Below, piece after piece: positions 44,729-51,930 of a DNA stretch of 64,000 bases (positions are counted from its first letter, which is position 1; the number at the start of each line of letters is the position of its first letter). The notes below the pieces were generated by a model, which worked only from the letters and a program-made list of their open reading frames with translations, had not been told where the DNA came from and made no database searches. The DNA is from Deltaproteobacteria bacterium (GTDB taxonomy: Bacteria > Myxococcota > JADLHZ01). The position numbers and the translations under genes are program-made. The DNA lies in the NCBI GenBank assembly GCA_020848545.1, contig JADLHZ010000125.1:1-64000 (forward strand). Direction: 5' to 3'.

Positions 44729-45073
44729 ATGAAAGTCATATTGGCCATCGGCCTCTTGGGCGTCGCCGCTTGCGGGTGGGAGCCGCTCGAATGGAAGGAC
44801 ACGGTTCGGGTCGGGGAACGCTTCGAACTCGTCACGCTGCAGGACCTCTTCGGGCGCGGCCTTGCGGTCCCCAGTGGATATTCGCTCACTTGTGATCCCG
44901 CGTTGCTCGCGTGCGGTCCGCCGCGGATCGGTCACCGCGGGCCGACGATGATCGAGCTCGAGGTGTTCCATGCGTGCGACGCGTTGGCGGTCGGGAGGAC
45001 GAAGTGCCGAGTCGCTGCGAGCGGGGGGAGCTTCGAGCGGGAGGTGGAGATCGTGAGTGACGGTGAACGCTGA
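44729..45073 (+). CDS. Small lipoprotein
   Basis: This 114-residue protein has a lipoprotein signal (LLGVAAC, Cys15). The mature part has two Cys-containing short beta segments (LTCDPALLACGPP, HACDALAVGRTKCRVAA). GGGAGGGA precedes the ATG at 44729. Its stop is immediately followed by a 13-bp tandem repeat. No family recognised. Confidence 0.7.
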   Translation: MKVILAIGLLGVAACGWEPLEWKDTVRVGERFELVTLQDLFGRGLAVPSGYSLTCDPALLACGPPRIGHRGPTMIELEVFHACDALAVGRTKCRVAASGGSFEREVEIVSDGER

Positions 45074-45136
45074 ACGTGACCCGTGAACGTGACCCGTGAA
45101 CGTGACCCGTGAACGTGACCCGTGAACGTGACCCGT
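45072..45136. repeat. Five tandem 13-bp repeats
   Basis: The unit gaacgtgacccgt occurs five times in perfect tandem and a sixth time partly. There are no spacers. The array starts in the stop codon of the small lipoprotein gene and ends about 75 bp before the left repeat of the RAYT element. Confidence 0.95.
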
Positions 45137-45210
45137 GAACGTGCTCGGGATCTGTGCTCGTGCTCGTCAACCCTGCTCGGGATGCCTGCTCTTCCACCCA
45201 TTCCGTCCGG

Positions 45211-45478
45211 CGCGGGATTTGGCTGGCTGCTGGCGCGGTCCCTCCCTTTGATCGGGAGTTTCGTTGCGCTCCTGCCGCGTTGCCGTTTCGACGTTGGGTT
45301 GCAACTCTGCGCTGCGATCGCGCTCCTGCGTGCTCCGGCGGGAGCGCGTGTGGTGCTCCGAACGTGCCTTTCGTGGCCGCCTCATGTCGCGCGCGGACGG
45401 GGGCGTGCCTGTGGCGGCTTTTCTCGGCGCGCGCGACGGGAGGGGATGGCTACGGGAGGCGATGGCGACGGGAGGCGA
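45211..45478 (+). repeat. Left inverted repeat of the RAYT element
   Basis: It pairs with 46493-46772. The best block, near 45300-45396, contains cgaacgtgcctttcgtggcc and is matched with few changes in the right arm. Near-tandem gacggga...ggatgg motifs at its inner end recur at the inner end of the right arm. Confidence 0.85.
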
Positions 45479-45628
45479 ATATCTCGTGCCTCAAGCCCCG
45501 CCGGGTTCGCCAGCCCATCGCGACGTGCAGCATCGACCTCGTGCAGCTTCGTGGTGTCCCGCTGGCTCTGCCGGTTCGTGCCCCCCCTCCAAAGAACAAT
45601 GTTCCTTCCCGCAAACTACATCTCGGTA

Positions 45629-45657
45629 TTGACATTGTCAATATATCTGCCTAGAAT
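45629..45657 (+). promoter_or_regulatory. Near-consensus promoter, probably leaderless, for the RAYT gene
   Basis: A perfect -35 TTGACA (45629-45634), a 17-base spacer and -10 TAGAAT (45652-45657) place the expected transcription start within a base or so of the ATG at 45665, which would give an mRNA without a leader. No ribosome-binding site is seen. TTGACATTGTCAA is itself palindromic, so a repressor could cover the -35. Confidence 0.75.
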
Positions 45658-45664
45658 TATTCCT

Positions 45665-46558
45665 ATGAAACGGATTCCCCGCCAGGCGATGTTGCCGTTT
45701 GGACGTTCCGAGCGGTCGGTGAATCGTCAGATCGCCGAGCGCATGGCCGGGAAGAAGGCGCGCGACATCAAGCGGGGGCCGGGCCGACCGCGGAAGCCGG
45801 TGGGGGCGAAGAAGATCGTGCCGCACACGCCGCGCCCATCTCTCGGAACCAACAGCGCGGTGCATGTGACGTTGAAGTTGCGCCGCCACGTACCCAACCT
45901 GCGAAATCGCAAGAAGTACGCGCTCGTGAAGAAGGCGTTTTCGCGCTTTCGCTTCGTGTCTCGTTCGTGTCCGCGCGTTGGGGCGCCCGGCGATGTGGTG
46001 CGGGTGGAGCACGGGTTTCGCTTGGTGCACTACGCGGTGCTCGGCGACCATGTGCACATGTTGTGCGAGGCCGACAGCGCGCGGTGGCTCGCGCGTGGGG
46101 TGCAGAAGCTCGCGATTAGCCTCGCTCGTTTGCTCAACGCCGCAGGGGTGCGCGAGGCGGGTGGGTCACTCGATCCGCGCGCGGGATCGTTTCGCGAGCG
46201 GGCAGGGTGGATCGGGAAGATCTTCGCCGAACGCTATCATCTACACGCGCTCGCCACGCCGACCGAGATCGCCGCGTGCCTCGATTATTTGTTCACGAAC
46301 GCGTCGAAGCACTTCGCAGGTATCAACGCCGTTCGCTGCAAGATCACGCTCGCCACTGGCACTACGCGTTACCTCGACATCGACGGCTTCACCTCGTTCG
46401 CGGAGCTGCACACGAGCGCCGATCCGCCGATGGCGCCGCCTCGCGGCACGCTCCTCCGCAAAGAACTCCGCAAGACCCCCTGGGCCTCAGGTGACGCCGC
46501 TTCCCGTCGCGCCAATCCTTCCCGTCGCCCCAATTCGTATCGTCGCGCGCGTCACTGA
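45665..46558 (+). CDS. REP-associated tyrosine transposase (RAYT)
   Basis: This 297-residue protein belongs to the IS200/IS605-related Y1 transposase family. The HUH motif is HVH (129-131) in GDHVHMLCEA, and the probable catalytic Tyr208 lies in CLDYLFTNASKHFAG, as in RAYTs; FAERYHLHAL is another family block. RAYTs cut and join single-stranded DNA at palindromic REP sequences. The N-terminus has an AT-hook-like GRPRKP (about 40-45) in a Lys/Arg-rich arm. The final 22 residues are encoded inside the right inverted repeat. A strong leaderless promoter precedes it. Confidence 0.92.
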   Translation: MKRIPRQAMLPFGRSERSVNRQIAERMAGKKARDIKRGPGRPRKPVGAKKIVPHTPRPSLGTNSAVHVTLKLRRHVPNLRNRKKYALVKKAFSRFRFVSRSCPRVGAPGDVVRVEHGFRLVHYAVLGDHVHMLCEADSARWLARGVQKLAISLARLLNAAGVREAGGSLDPRAGSFRERAGWIGKIFAERYHLHALATPTEIAACLDYLFTNASKHFAGINAVRCKITLATGTTRYLDIDGFTSFAELHTSADPPMAPPRGTLLRKELRKTPWASGDAASRRANPSRRPNSYRRARH

Positions 46559-46772
46559 GGTCGCCGCACGATCAGCACCCTTCGCGCGCGACATGAGGCG
46601 GCCACGAAAGGCACGTTCGGAGTACCAAGCCCCGCTCCCGCCGGAGCACACGAAAGCGCGATCGCAGCTCGAAGTCGCAACCCAAAGTGGCAGCAGCAAC
46701 GTGGAGCAAACGCCACGAACGGACCAAGCAAAGGGAAAGCCCGCGCCTGCAGCCAACGGAAACCGCGCGGGC
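46493..46772 (-). repeat. Right inverted repeat of the RAYT element
   Basis: It is the complement of the left arm, strongest at 46583-46690. It covers the last 66 bases of the transposase gene, so the protein's Arg/Pro-rich tail (PSRRPNSYRRARH) is repeat-derived. It also occupies the convergent junction with waaA. Confidence 0.85.
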
Positions 46773-46842
46773 AATGCACCACGCAAGGAGCACCACGCAA
46801 GGAGCACCTCGAGCGCCACGCACCACGCCACCCGCAAACGCC

Positions 46843-48069
46843 CTACCGCAGCAACTCCGCCAAATGCGCCGCGTTCCGCTTCGCCGCGCCCTTCACGCTC
46901 ATCACCGCGTCATGCGCCAACGCGCCGAGCTTCTGGATCTCGTCCGGCCGCTCGAGCAGCTCCTGCGTCACCCGAAACAATTGCTCCGGATCCTTCACCT
47001 GTGTGCCGCCGCGGCCGAGCAGCACCTGCACGCTGTCGGCGAAGTTCTGCATGTGCGGCCCGAAGGTGACAGGCTTTCCGTGCGCGGCCGGCTCCAAGAT
47101 GTTCTGCCCGCCGCGGCTGACGAACGAGCCGCCGATGAACACGAGCGTGCCGGCGCCGTACCAGTCGAAGAGCTCGCCGATGGTGTCGATGACGAGCACG
47201 TCGGCGCCGCGCTGCGGGTTCGTGCGCAAGCAGCCGTGGAGCAGCTCACGGACCTTTTTCGCGCGCTCCACGTAGCGGGGCGCGACGATCAGCTTGAGCC
47301 GCGGCCAGCGCGTCTTCAGCCGGCGATAGCCGTCGAGCAGCTTCTCCTCCTCGCCCTCGTGGGTGCTGCCCCACACCCAGACCATGTCGTCCTTCTGCCA
47401 GCCGAGCGCGTCGACGACTTTGCGCAGCGACTCCGGCGCCGGTCCCGGCTCCCGCAGGTTGTCGAACTTCGTGTTGCCGGTGACGTGCACGCGATCGATG
47501 TGCGCGCCGAGCTCGATGGCCCGCGCCGCTTCTTCCTCGTCGCGCATCAGCAGGAGATCGAGATCGTCGAGCACGTTGCCGATCGCGCGAAAGAGCAGCT
47601 TATAGTTGGCGAGGTTCTTCGCCGAGAAGCGCCCGTTGTGCAGGACGACCTTGGCGCCGGCCTTCTTCGCCGCCGAGATGAAGTTCGGCCAGAGCTCCGT
47701 GTATTCGAGCACCAGGATCTTCGGGCGCACTTCCTCGAGCGCGCGGCGTGCCGAGAACGGCATGTCGTAGGGCGCATAGCGGAGCGGCACGTCCTTGAAC
47801 TCGCGCTCGCCCATCGCGCGGCCGCTGTTCGTGATCGTCGACAACATGGGCACGACGCGCGGCTCAAGCTGGCGCAGCGCGGTGATCGTCGGTCGCAGCG
47901 CCAAGAGGTCGCCCGCCGACGCGCCGTGGAACCACACGCGCAGGCCTTCGTCGAGCGCCGGGCCGTGCTCGAGGCCGAGCCGTTGGCGGACGCCGTCGCG
48001 CAATTTGGGATGACCCAAAAAGAGCGGCGCGAGGGCGCCGTGGGCAACGTACGAGAGGGCAGAGTACAA
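46843..48069 (-). CDS. waaA: Kdo transferase WaaA (KdtA)
   Basis: This 408-residue GT30 enzyme adds 3-deoxy-D-manno-octulosonic acid to lipid A precursor at the inner membrane. Family blocks are VWFHGASAGDLLALRPTI, VLEYTELWPNFISAAKKAGAKV, VTGNTKFDN and ILEPAAHGKPVTFGPHMQNF. No ATG or GTG starts it in frame: TTG at 48069 is the best, or CTG at 48078, giving LRFLYSALSY as in homologues. It confirms a Gram-negative lipopolysaccharide envelope. Confidence 0.93.
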   Translation of the reverse strand: MYSALSYVAHGALAPLFLGHPKLRDGVRQRLGLEHGPALDEGLRVWFHGASAGDLLALRPTITALRQLEPRVVPMLSTITNSGRAMGEREFKDVPLRYAPYDMPFSARRALEEVRPKILVLEYTELWPNFISAAKKAGAKVVLHNGRFSAKNLANYKLLFRAIGNVLDDLDLLLMRDEEEAARAIELGAHIDRVHVTGNTKFDNLREPGPAPESLRKVVDALGWQKDDMVWVWGSTHEGEEEKLLDGYRRLKTRWPRLKLIVAPRYVERAKKVRELLHGCLRTNPQRGADVLVIDTIGELFDWYGAGTLVFIGGSFVSRGGQNILEPAAHGKPVTFGPHMQNFADSVQVLLGRGGTQVKDPEQLFRVTQELLERPDEIQKLGALAHDAVMSVKGAAKRNAAHLAELLR

Positions 48070-48184
48070 AAAGCGCAGACCGGCGGCGCCGCTCGACCAG
48101 GGCCTGCGCGCGATGCGCCATGAGCGCGACGACGACCACGCGCAACGGCGTCCAGCGGCTCCCTGGCACGCTGAGAGACAGGCG

Positions 48185-48643
48185 CTAGCGCGCGAACGCG
48201 CCGTAGTACGAGCCCGCGAGCACGTACGTGAGCACGACGCCGAGCACGATGCCGACGACGATGAGGCCGCCGCCGAGGCCCACGGCGAGGCCCACCGTCT
48301 TTCCGACCGACAGCGTCTTCGTCTCGACTTGCGACACCTGCGAGAGATCGATGTTCACCGGCGCGCCGGTTCCGCGCATGCGGCCGACCATCGTCGAGCC
48401 TTCCACGTTGATGCCGGAGTAGCTCGCGCGAATTTGGCCGCCGTCGGTGGCGCGAATCAGCATCGAGGTCTTCGGGCTGAACTCGACCTCGTCACCATCG
48501 GTGGAGGTCAAAGATACCGGCTGTCCGCGGTAGCCGTTCAGCTTGTACAGCTCTTCGGGGGCGATCTGCGCGGTGTTGTAGCAAGCGCCGCTCACGAAGA
48601 AGAGCAAGCTGACGGCGACGAAGGTTGAAACGACTCGCTTCAT
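48185..48643 (-). CDS. Lipoprotein with C-terminal membrane helix
   Basis: This 152-residue protein has a lipoprotein signal (FFVSGAC, Cys21), a beta-rich middle (GQPVSLTSTDGDEVEFSP), and a hydrophobic segment near the end (GLAVGLGGGLIVVGIVLGVVLTYVLAG) that could span the membrane. The ATG at 48643 overlaps the stop of the upstream lipoprotein gene by four bases. The function is unknown; it lies between pyrE and waaA in the same direction. Confidence 0.72.
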   Translation of the reverse strand: MKRVVSTFVAVSLLFFVSGACYNTAQIAPEELYKLNGYRGQPVSLTSTDGDEVEFSPKTSMLIRATDGGQIRASYSGINVEGSTMVGRMRGTGAPVNIDLSQVSQVETKTLSVGKTVGLAVGLGGGLIVVGIVLGVVLTYVLAGSYYGAFAR

Positions 48644-49278
48644 GGTTCGAGCTCCCACTGCATGGCGGCTTCGGCGAACGAGCTGGCGATGCGCATCCGC
48701 AGCCGGTTCCTCCCATCCTTGATCAGCATCGCGCCGTCTAGGGTGCTCAGCGGAAAGCGGACGATGTAGCCGGAGTCGAAGGGCGTGAGGTACGGGTAGA
48801 TGGTCAACATGTTCTCGTCGATCTTCACCTTCTCGATCGCGCGCGCGTCGATGGTGATCTCGGCGTCCTTCGAGCCATCCTGCAAGCGCTGGATGCTCAC
48901 GTGCCAAATGGAGTCCGTCTTGTGCAGGTCGTTCCACTTGAACTGCGCGGTGTAGCACGCGACGAAGAAGTTCAAGGTCTCTTCCGGCGTGCCGGCGTCC
49001 TTCATCTCGCTGCGCGTCACCTGGCCGCCGTAGCCGTACACCTCGGGGAAGCGCGCGGCGTACGCCAGGCGCAGCATCGGCGTGATCATCGTCGCCTTGA
49101 CCGTGATCTTGTGCTCGAACGCCAAGAACGCCTGATCGGTGCGCGTCCAAAGATCGAGGATGGTGCCGTAGTCTCGCGGGCCGATGGTGTCCTTCGGCGT
49201 CAGCGTCGGCTTGAAGTTGCGCGCGCACGCCGGCGCGAGGGTGAGCAGAAGCAGGGCGCAGAGGGGCGCGCGCGTCAC
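48640..49278 (-). CDS. Hypothetical lipoprotein
   Basis: This 212-residue protein has a lipoprotein signal (TLAPAC, Cys18). The mature region is mixed alpha/beta with FLAFEHKITVKATMITPML and a C-terminal beta stretch. No family is recognised. It is coupled by 4-base overlaps to pyrE upstream and to the next lipoprotein downstream, so the two lipoproteins are probably made together. Confidence 0.72.
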   Translation of the reverse strand: MTRAPLCALLLLTLAPACARNFKPTLTPKDTIGPRDYGTILDLWTRTDQAFLAFEHKITVKATMITPMLRLAYAARFPEVYGYGGQVTRSEMKDAGTPEETLNFFVACYTAQFKWNDLHKTDSIWHVSIQRLQDGSKDAEITIDARAIEKVKIDENMLTIYPYLTPFDSGYIVRFPLSTLDGAMLIKDGRNRLRMRIASSFAEAAMQWELEP

Positions 49279-49835
49279 GGAAAATCAGCGCGTTGAAAGA
49301 GCGAGGTCAGCGACAGCCCGCGCGCTTCGATCGCTTCCCGCCCGCCCTCGCTGCGATCGACGAGCGCGAAGCAGTGCTCGACGATGAAGCCGCCTTCTTG
49401 CAAACGATCGACGGCCTTCAGCATCGAGCCGCCCGTCGTGACGACGTCTTCGAAGACCGCGACGTGCAGACCTTTGCCGAGCTTGTCGATGCCTTCCAAG
49501 TAGGCGCCGGTGCCGTGTCCCTTCGGCTCCTTCCGTACGATGATCGCCGGCAGCGGCAAGCCGCGGAGCTGCGACACCACGGCGACGCCGCTGATGATCG
49601 GATCGGCGCCGAGCGTGGGCCCGGCGACAGCGTCGATGCGCACGCCGCGCTGCTTCACCCGCGCGAGCGCGTCGACGAAGAGCTCCGACGCGAGCAGCAA
49701 GCCTTCCGGGTGCAGCGTCGTTTGTTTGCAGTCGACGTAGAAGTCGCTCTCCTTGCCGGAGGCGAGCGTGACCTTGCGCCTGGCGAACGAGCGTTCGGTG
49801 AGGAGCGCGAGGAGGCGCGTGCGTTGTTCGATCAT
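49275..49835 (-). CDS. pyrE: Orotate phosphoribosyltransferase
   Basis: This 186-residue enzyme converts orotate and PRPP to OMP in pyrimidine synthesis. The PRPP-binding motif is VFEDVVTTGGSMLKAV, with the acidic pair EDVVTTGGS, and VRKEPKGHGTGAYLEG is the catalytic loop with Lys and His. The length fits. It lies 15 bases downstream of a bactofilin gene, an unusual pairing of cytoskeleton and nucleotide genes in one run; dut lies just upstream on the other strand. Confidence 0.96.
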   Translation of the reverse strand: MIEQRTRLLALLTERSFARRKVTLASGKESDFYVDCKQTTLHPEGLLLASELFVDALARVKQRGVRIDAVAGPTLGADPIISGVAVVSQLRGLPLPAIIVRKEPKGHGTGAYLEGIDKLGKGLHVAVFEDVVTTGGSMLKAVDRLQEGGFIVEHCFALVDRSEGGREAIEARGLSLTSLFQRADFP

Positions 49836-49850
49836 GGGGGCCCGACCCGA

Positions 49851-50465
49851 CTACTTCTTGACGACGACCTTCTTCTTGCCGCCAGCGACCACGGTGGCCG
49901 CTGGTTTGGGCGGCGGCGCGGGCGCTTTGGCCGCGACCTTCGGCGGCGGCGGTACGGGCGCTTTGGCGGCCGGCACCGGCGTCTTCGCGGCCGCTGCGAC
50001 CACCGGCGCTTTGACGTCCTTCGCCGGCTCAGCGGCCTTAGGACGCGCGAAGCCTGCGCCGATCGCCGGACGCGAGGTGCGCGGCGCGCCGAGCGGACGC
50101 GTCTCGGTGCGTGGCGGCAACGGGCCGGACGGGCGCTGCGCCTCGAGGTCACCCATGTCGATGTGACCGCGGAAGCTCGCGCCCTCGACGATGATGATGC
50201 GCGGCGCTTTGATGTCGCCGACCATGCGGCCTTGCTCGGTGATCTCCACCGAGTCCGAGGCCGTGATGTTGCCGACGACGATGCCGCTGATCACGGCGTT
50301 CTTCACTTGTACGTTGGCTTTCACGATGCCGGACTCCTGCACGTGCAGGGTCTTCGTCAGCGTGATCGAACCTTCGACCTTACCGAGGACGAGCAGGTCC
50401 TCGTCGCCGTTCAAATTGCCGCTGACCAGGATCGTTTCGCCGACCACTGTCTGTGTGTCTGCCAC
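49851..50465 (-). CDS. Bactofilin with basic Pro/Ala-rich tail
   Basis: This 204-residue bactofilin has the polymer-forming beta-helix core (about 10-110): GNLNGDEDLLVLGKVEGSIT, HVQESGIVKANVQVKNAVIS, GVVVGNI-like repeats of six-residue period. The rest (about 115-204) is Pro/Ala/Lys-rich and ends KKKVVVKK, suggesting membrane or partner binding. Bactofilins make cell-shape and scaffolding filaments. It is the third of three bactofilins in one transcript. Confidence 0.95.
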   Translation of the reverse strand: MADTQTVVGETILVSGNLNGDEDLLVLGKVEGSITLTKTLHVQESGIVKANVQVKNAVISGIVVGNITASDSVEITEQGRMVGDIKAPRIIIVEGASFRGHIDMGDLEAQRPSGPLPPRTETRPLGAPRTSRPAIGAGFARPKAAEPAKDVKAPVVAAAAKTPVPAAKAPVPPPPKVAAKAPAPPPKPAATVVAGGKKKVVVKK

Positions 50466-50506
50466 TGTCGTTATCTCCCTTTAGTGCGCGATGCCGAAAA
50501 CAGCGG

Positions 50507-50818
50507 TCAGTCCATGTCGACGTTGCCCTTGAACGAGGCTCCGTCGGCGATGAGGATACGGGGTGCTTTGATGTCGCCGACCATGCGGCAGTTGGCTTTG
50601 AGCTCGACCTTGTCCGTGGCGGTGATGTTGCCCGTGACTTGACCGGCGATCTCGACGTTCTGGGTTTGAATGTCTGCTTCGACGGTGCCCGTGCCTTCGA
50701 CGTAGAGCGATTGCTTCAAGCCGATCTTTCCTTTGACCGTGCCTTGAATGACCAAATCCTCGTCGCCAGTGATTTCGCCGTCGATGACGATGCTGCTGCC
50801 GATGACCGTGTTTGCCAT
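50507..50818 (-). CDS. Minimal bactofilin
   Basis: This 103-residue protein is almost only the bactofilin core: GEITGDEDLVIQGTVKGKIG, LYVEGTGTVEADIQTQNVEI, KVELKANCRMVGDIKAPRIL. It lacks the long tail of its neighbour. The three bactofilins share these repeats and probably arose by duplication; they may co-polymerise. The gap to the upstream bactofilin is 62 bases and holds no clear promoter. Confidence 0.95.
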   Translation of the reverse strand: MANTVIGSSIVIDGEITGDEDLVIQGTVKGKIGLKQSLYVEGTGTVEADIQTQNVEIAGQVTGNITATDKVELKANCRMVGDIKAPRILIADGASFKGNVDMD

Positions 50819-50880
50819 ATGAGTTTTCTTTTCCTGATCCTAAATGACCTAAGTGAGGGTGCGGTTCCTGTTTTTTTGCT

Positions 50881-51222
50881 TCAGATGTTCGGCGGAAGCT
50901 TGACGTCCATTTCGATGTTGCCGCGGAAGCGGGCGCCGTCTTCGATCACGATCTTCGGCGCGCGGATGTCGCCGACGACGACGGAGCTCGATTTGATCTC
51001 GGCGCGCGAGACCGCGTCGACGTTGCCCGAGAGCTGGCCCCAGACAGTGAGCTGCTCGGTCTCGATGTCGGCGACGACGATGCCCGACTGCTCGATGGTG
51101 AGATGCTCTTTCAAATTGATTTTGCCTTCGACGCGGCCCTCGACCACCAAGTCTTCGCTGCCGCTCAACGTGCCCCGAATTTGGATGCCTTTGCCAATCA
51201 TGCCAGGCGAATCGTTTGCCAC
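50881..51222 (-). CDS. Bactofilin, first of the cluster
   Basis: This 113-residue bactofilin starts at GTG 51222 with AAGGAG upstream. Core repeats are GTLSGSEDLVVEGRVEGKIN, IEQSGIVVADIETEQLTVWG, SSVVVGDIRAPKIVIEDGAR. The short tail is DVKLPPNI. It heads the run bactofilin-bactofilin-bactofilin-pyrE-lipoproteins. A promoter candidate and 20-bp direct repeats lie upstream. Confidence 0.95.
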   Translation of the reverse strand: MANDSPGMIGKGIQIRGTLSGSEDLVVEGRVEGKINLKEHLTIEQSGIVVADIETEQLTVWGQLSGNVDAVSRAEIKSSSVVVGDIRAPKIVIEDGARFRGNIEMDVKLPPNI

Positions 51223-51289
51223 CGTCGTCGCTCCTTTTCGCTCGCTGCTTCGTGAATGAAATGTTCGTGATGAATGCTGAGTGTTGGGC

Positions 51290-51317
51290 TTGGTAGCAGA
51301 CTTCGAGCGACTGTCAA
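51290..51317 (-). promoter_or_regulatory. Promoter candidate for the bactofilin run
   Basis: On the minus strand TTGACA (51317-51312) and TACCAA (51295-51290) are separated by 16 bases. The -10 is weak, matching the consensus in three of six places. The position would give a leader of about 60 bases. Direct repeats lie right upstream, where an activator would bind. Confidence 0.5.
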
Positions 51318-51319
51318 TG

Positions 51320-51359
51320 AAATGCGAAATCGCCACAGCAAATGCGAAATCGCCACAGC
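51320..51359. repeat. Perfect 20-bp tandem duplication
   Basis: The 20-mer aaatgcgaaatcgccacagc occurs twice in exact tandem. A 20-bp period is close to two helical turns, so two proteins would sit on one face of the DNA. It lies just upstream of the -35 candidate for the bactofilins and between divergent bactofilin and dut genes. Confidence 0.8.
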
Positions 51360-51424
51360 CGCACCCCGCACCGTGACGCGGCGCACGCCCGATAATGACT
51401 CGGACCGGGTGCGCACTGCTTTTT

Positions 51425-51445
51425 GATTGACGAGTTGCGTCAATC
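51425..51445. promoter_or_regulatory. Inverted repeat operator candidate before dut
   Basis: GATTGACG and CGTCAATC form a perfect 8-bp inverted repeat with a 5-base spacer (21 bp in all), 32 bases before the dut ATG. It may bind a dimeric regulator of dut, the bactofilins, or both. Confidence 0.6.
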
Positions 51446-51477
51446 TGGAGCACAGGCCCGGCGCGGATGATAACGCG

Positions 51478-51927
51478 ATGAGTCATGAGCTTCGGATCGA
51501 ATTTTTGCGGCTGCGCCCAACGGCGCAAACGCCGCAGTACATGACGGCGGGTGCGTCGGGCATGGACGTGCACGCGTGCATGGACACGCCGATCGTGTTG
51601 CGACCGCTCGAGCGCGCGCTGATCCCGACCGGGCTCGCGTTCGCGATCCCGAACGGGCTCGAGCTGCAGGTGCGTCCGCGCTCCGGGCTGGCCGCGAAAA
51701 ATGGCATCACATGCTTGAATTCCCCTGGTACTATCGACGCCGATTACCGGGGGGAATTGAAGGTCTTGCTCGTCAATTTGTCGAACGACGCGTTCACCGT
51801 CACGCCGGGTGATCGCGTCGCTCAGATCGTGTGTGCGCGTGTCGAGCGCGTGGAGCTCGTCGAGCGGGAATCGCTCGGTGAGACCGCGCGCGGCGCCGGA
51901 GGGTTCGGCCACACCGGCCGAGGATGA
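51478..51927 (+). CDS. dut: dUTP diphosphatase
   Basis: This 149-residue trimeric dUTPase hydrolyses dUTP to dUMP and pyrophosphate. All five motifs are present: GASGMDVHA (I), RPRSGLA (II), [11 protein letters not shown] (III, catalytic Asp), GDRVAQIV (IV) and [10 protein letters not shown] (V). The start at 51478 fits family length. It is three bases upstream of the kinase-fusion gene, so the two are probably co-transcribed, an odd pairing. Confidence 0.97.
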   Translation: MSHELRIEFLRLRPTAQTPQYMTAGASGMDVHACMDTPIVLRPLERALIPTGLAFAIPNGLELQVRPRSGLAAKNGITCLNSPGTIDADYRGELKVLLVNLSNDAFTVTPGDRVAQIVCARVERVELVERESLGETARGAGGFGHTGRG

Positions 51928-51930
51928 TCG

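Larger units (their letters stand above)
45211..46772. mobile_element. RAYT element bounded by long imperfect inverted repeats
   Basis: A REP-associated tyrosine transposase gene (45665-46558) is enclosed by two long imperfect inverted repeats (45211-45478 and 46493-46772). Internal segments such as gtgcctttcgtggccgcctc match exactly on opposite strands. RAYT genes are usually flanked by short REP palindromes; arms this long are atypical. Element ends are estimates because the arms fade gradually and no target duplication was found. Confidence 0.8.

Noticed and set aside
45072-45136. Tandem 13-bp repeats as a CRISPR array or replication iterons
   Set aside because: There are no spacers, no cas genes, and no rep or dnaA gene with DnaA boxes nearby; simple tandem repetition is sufficient.
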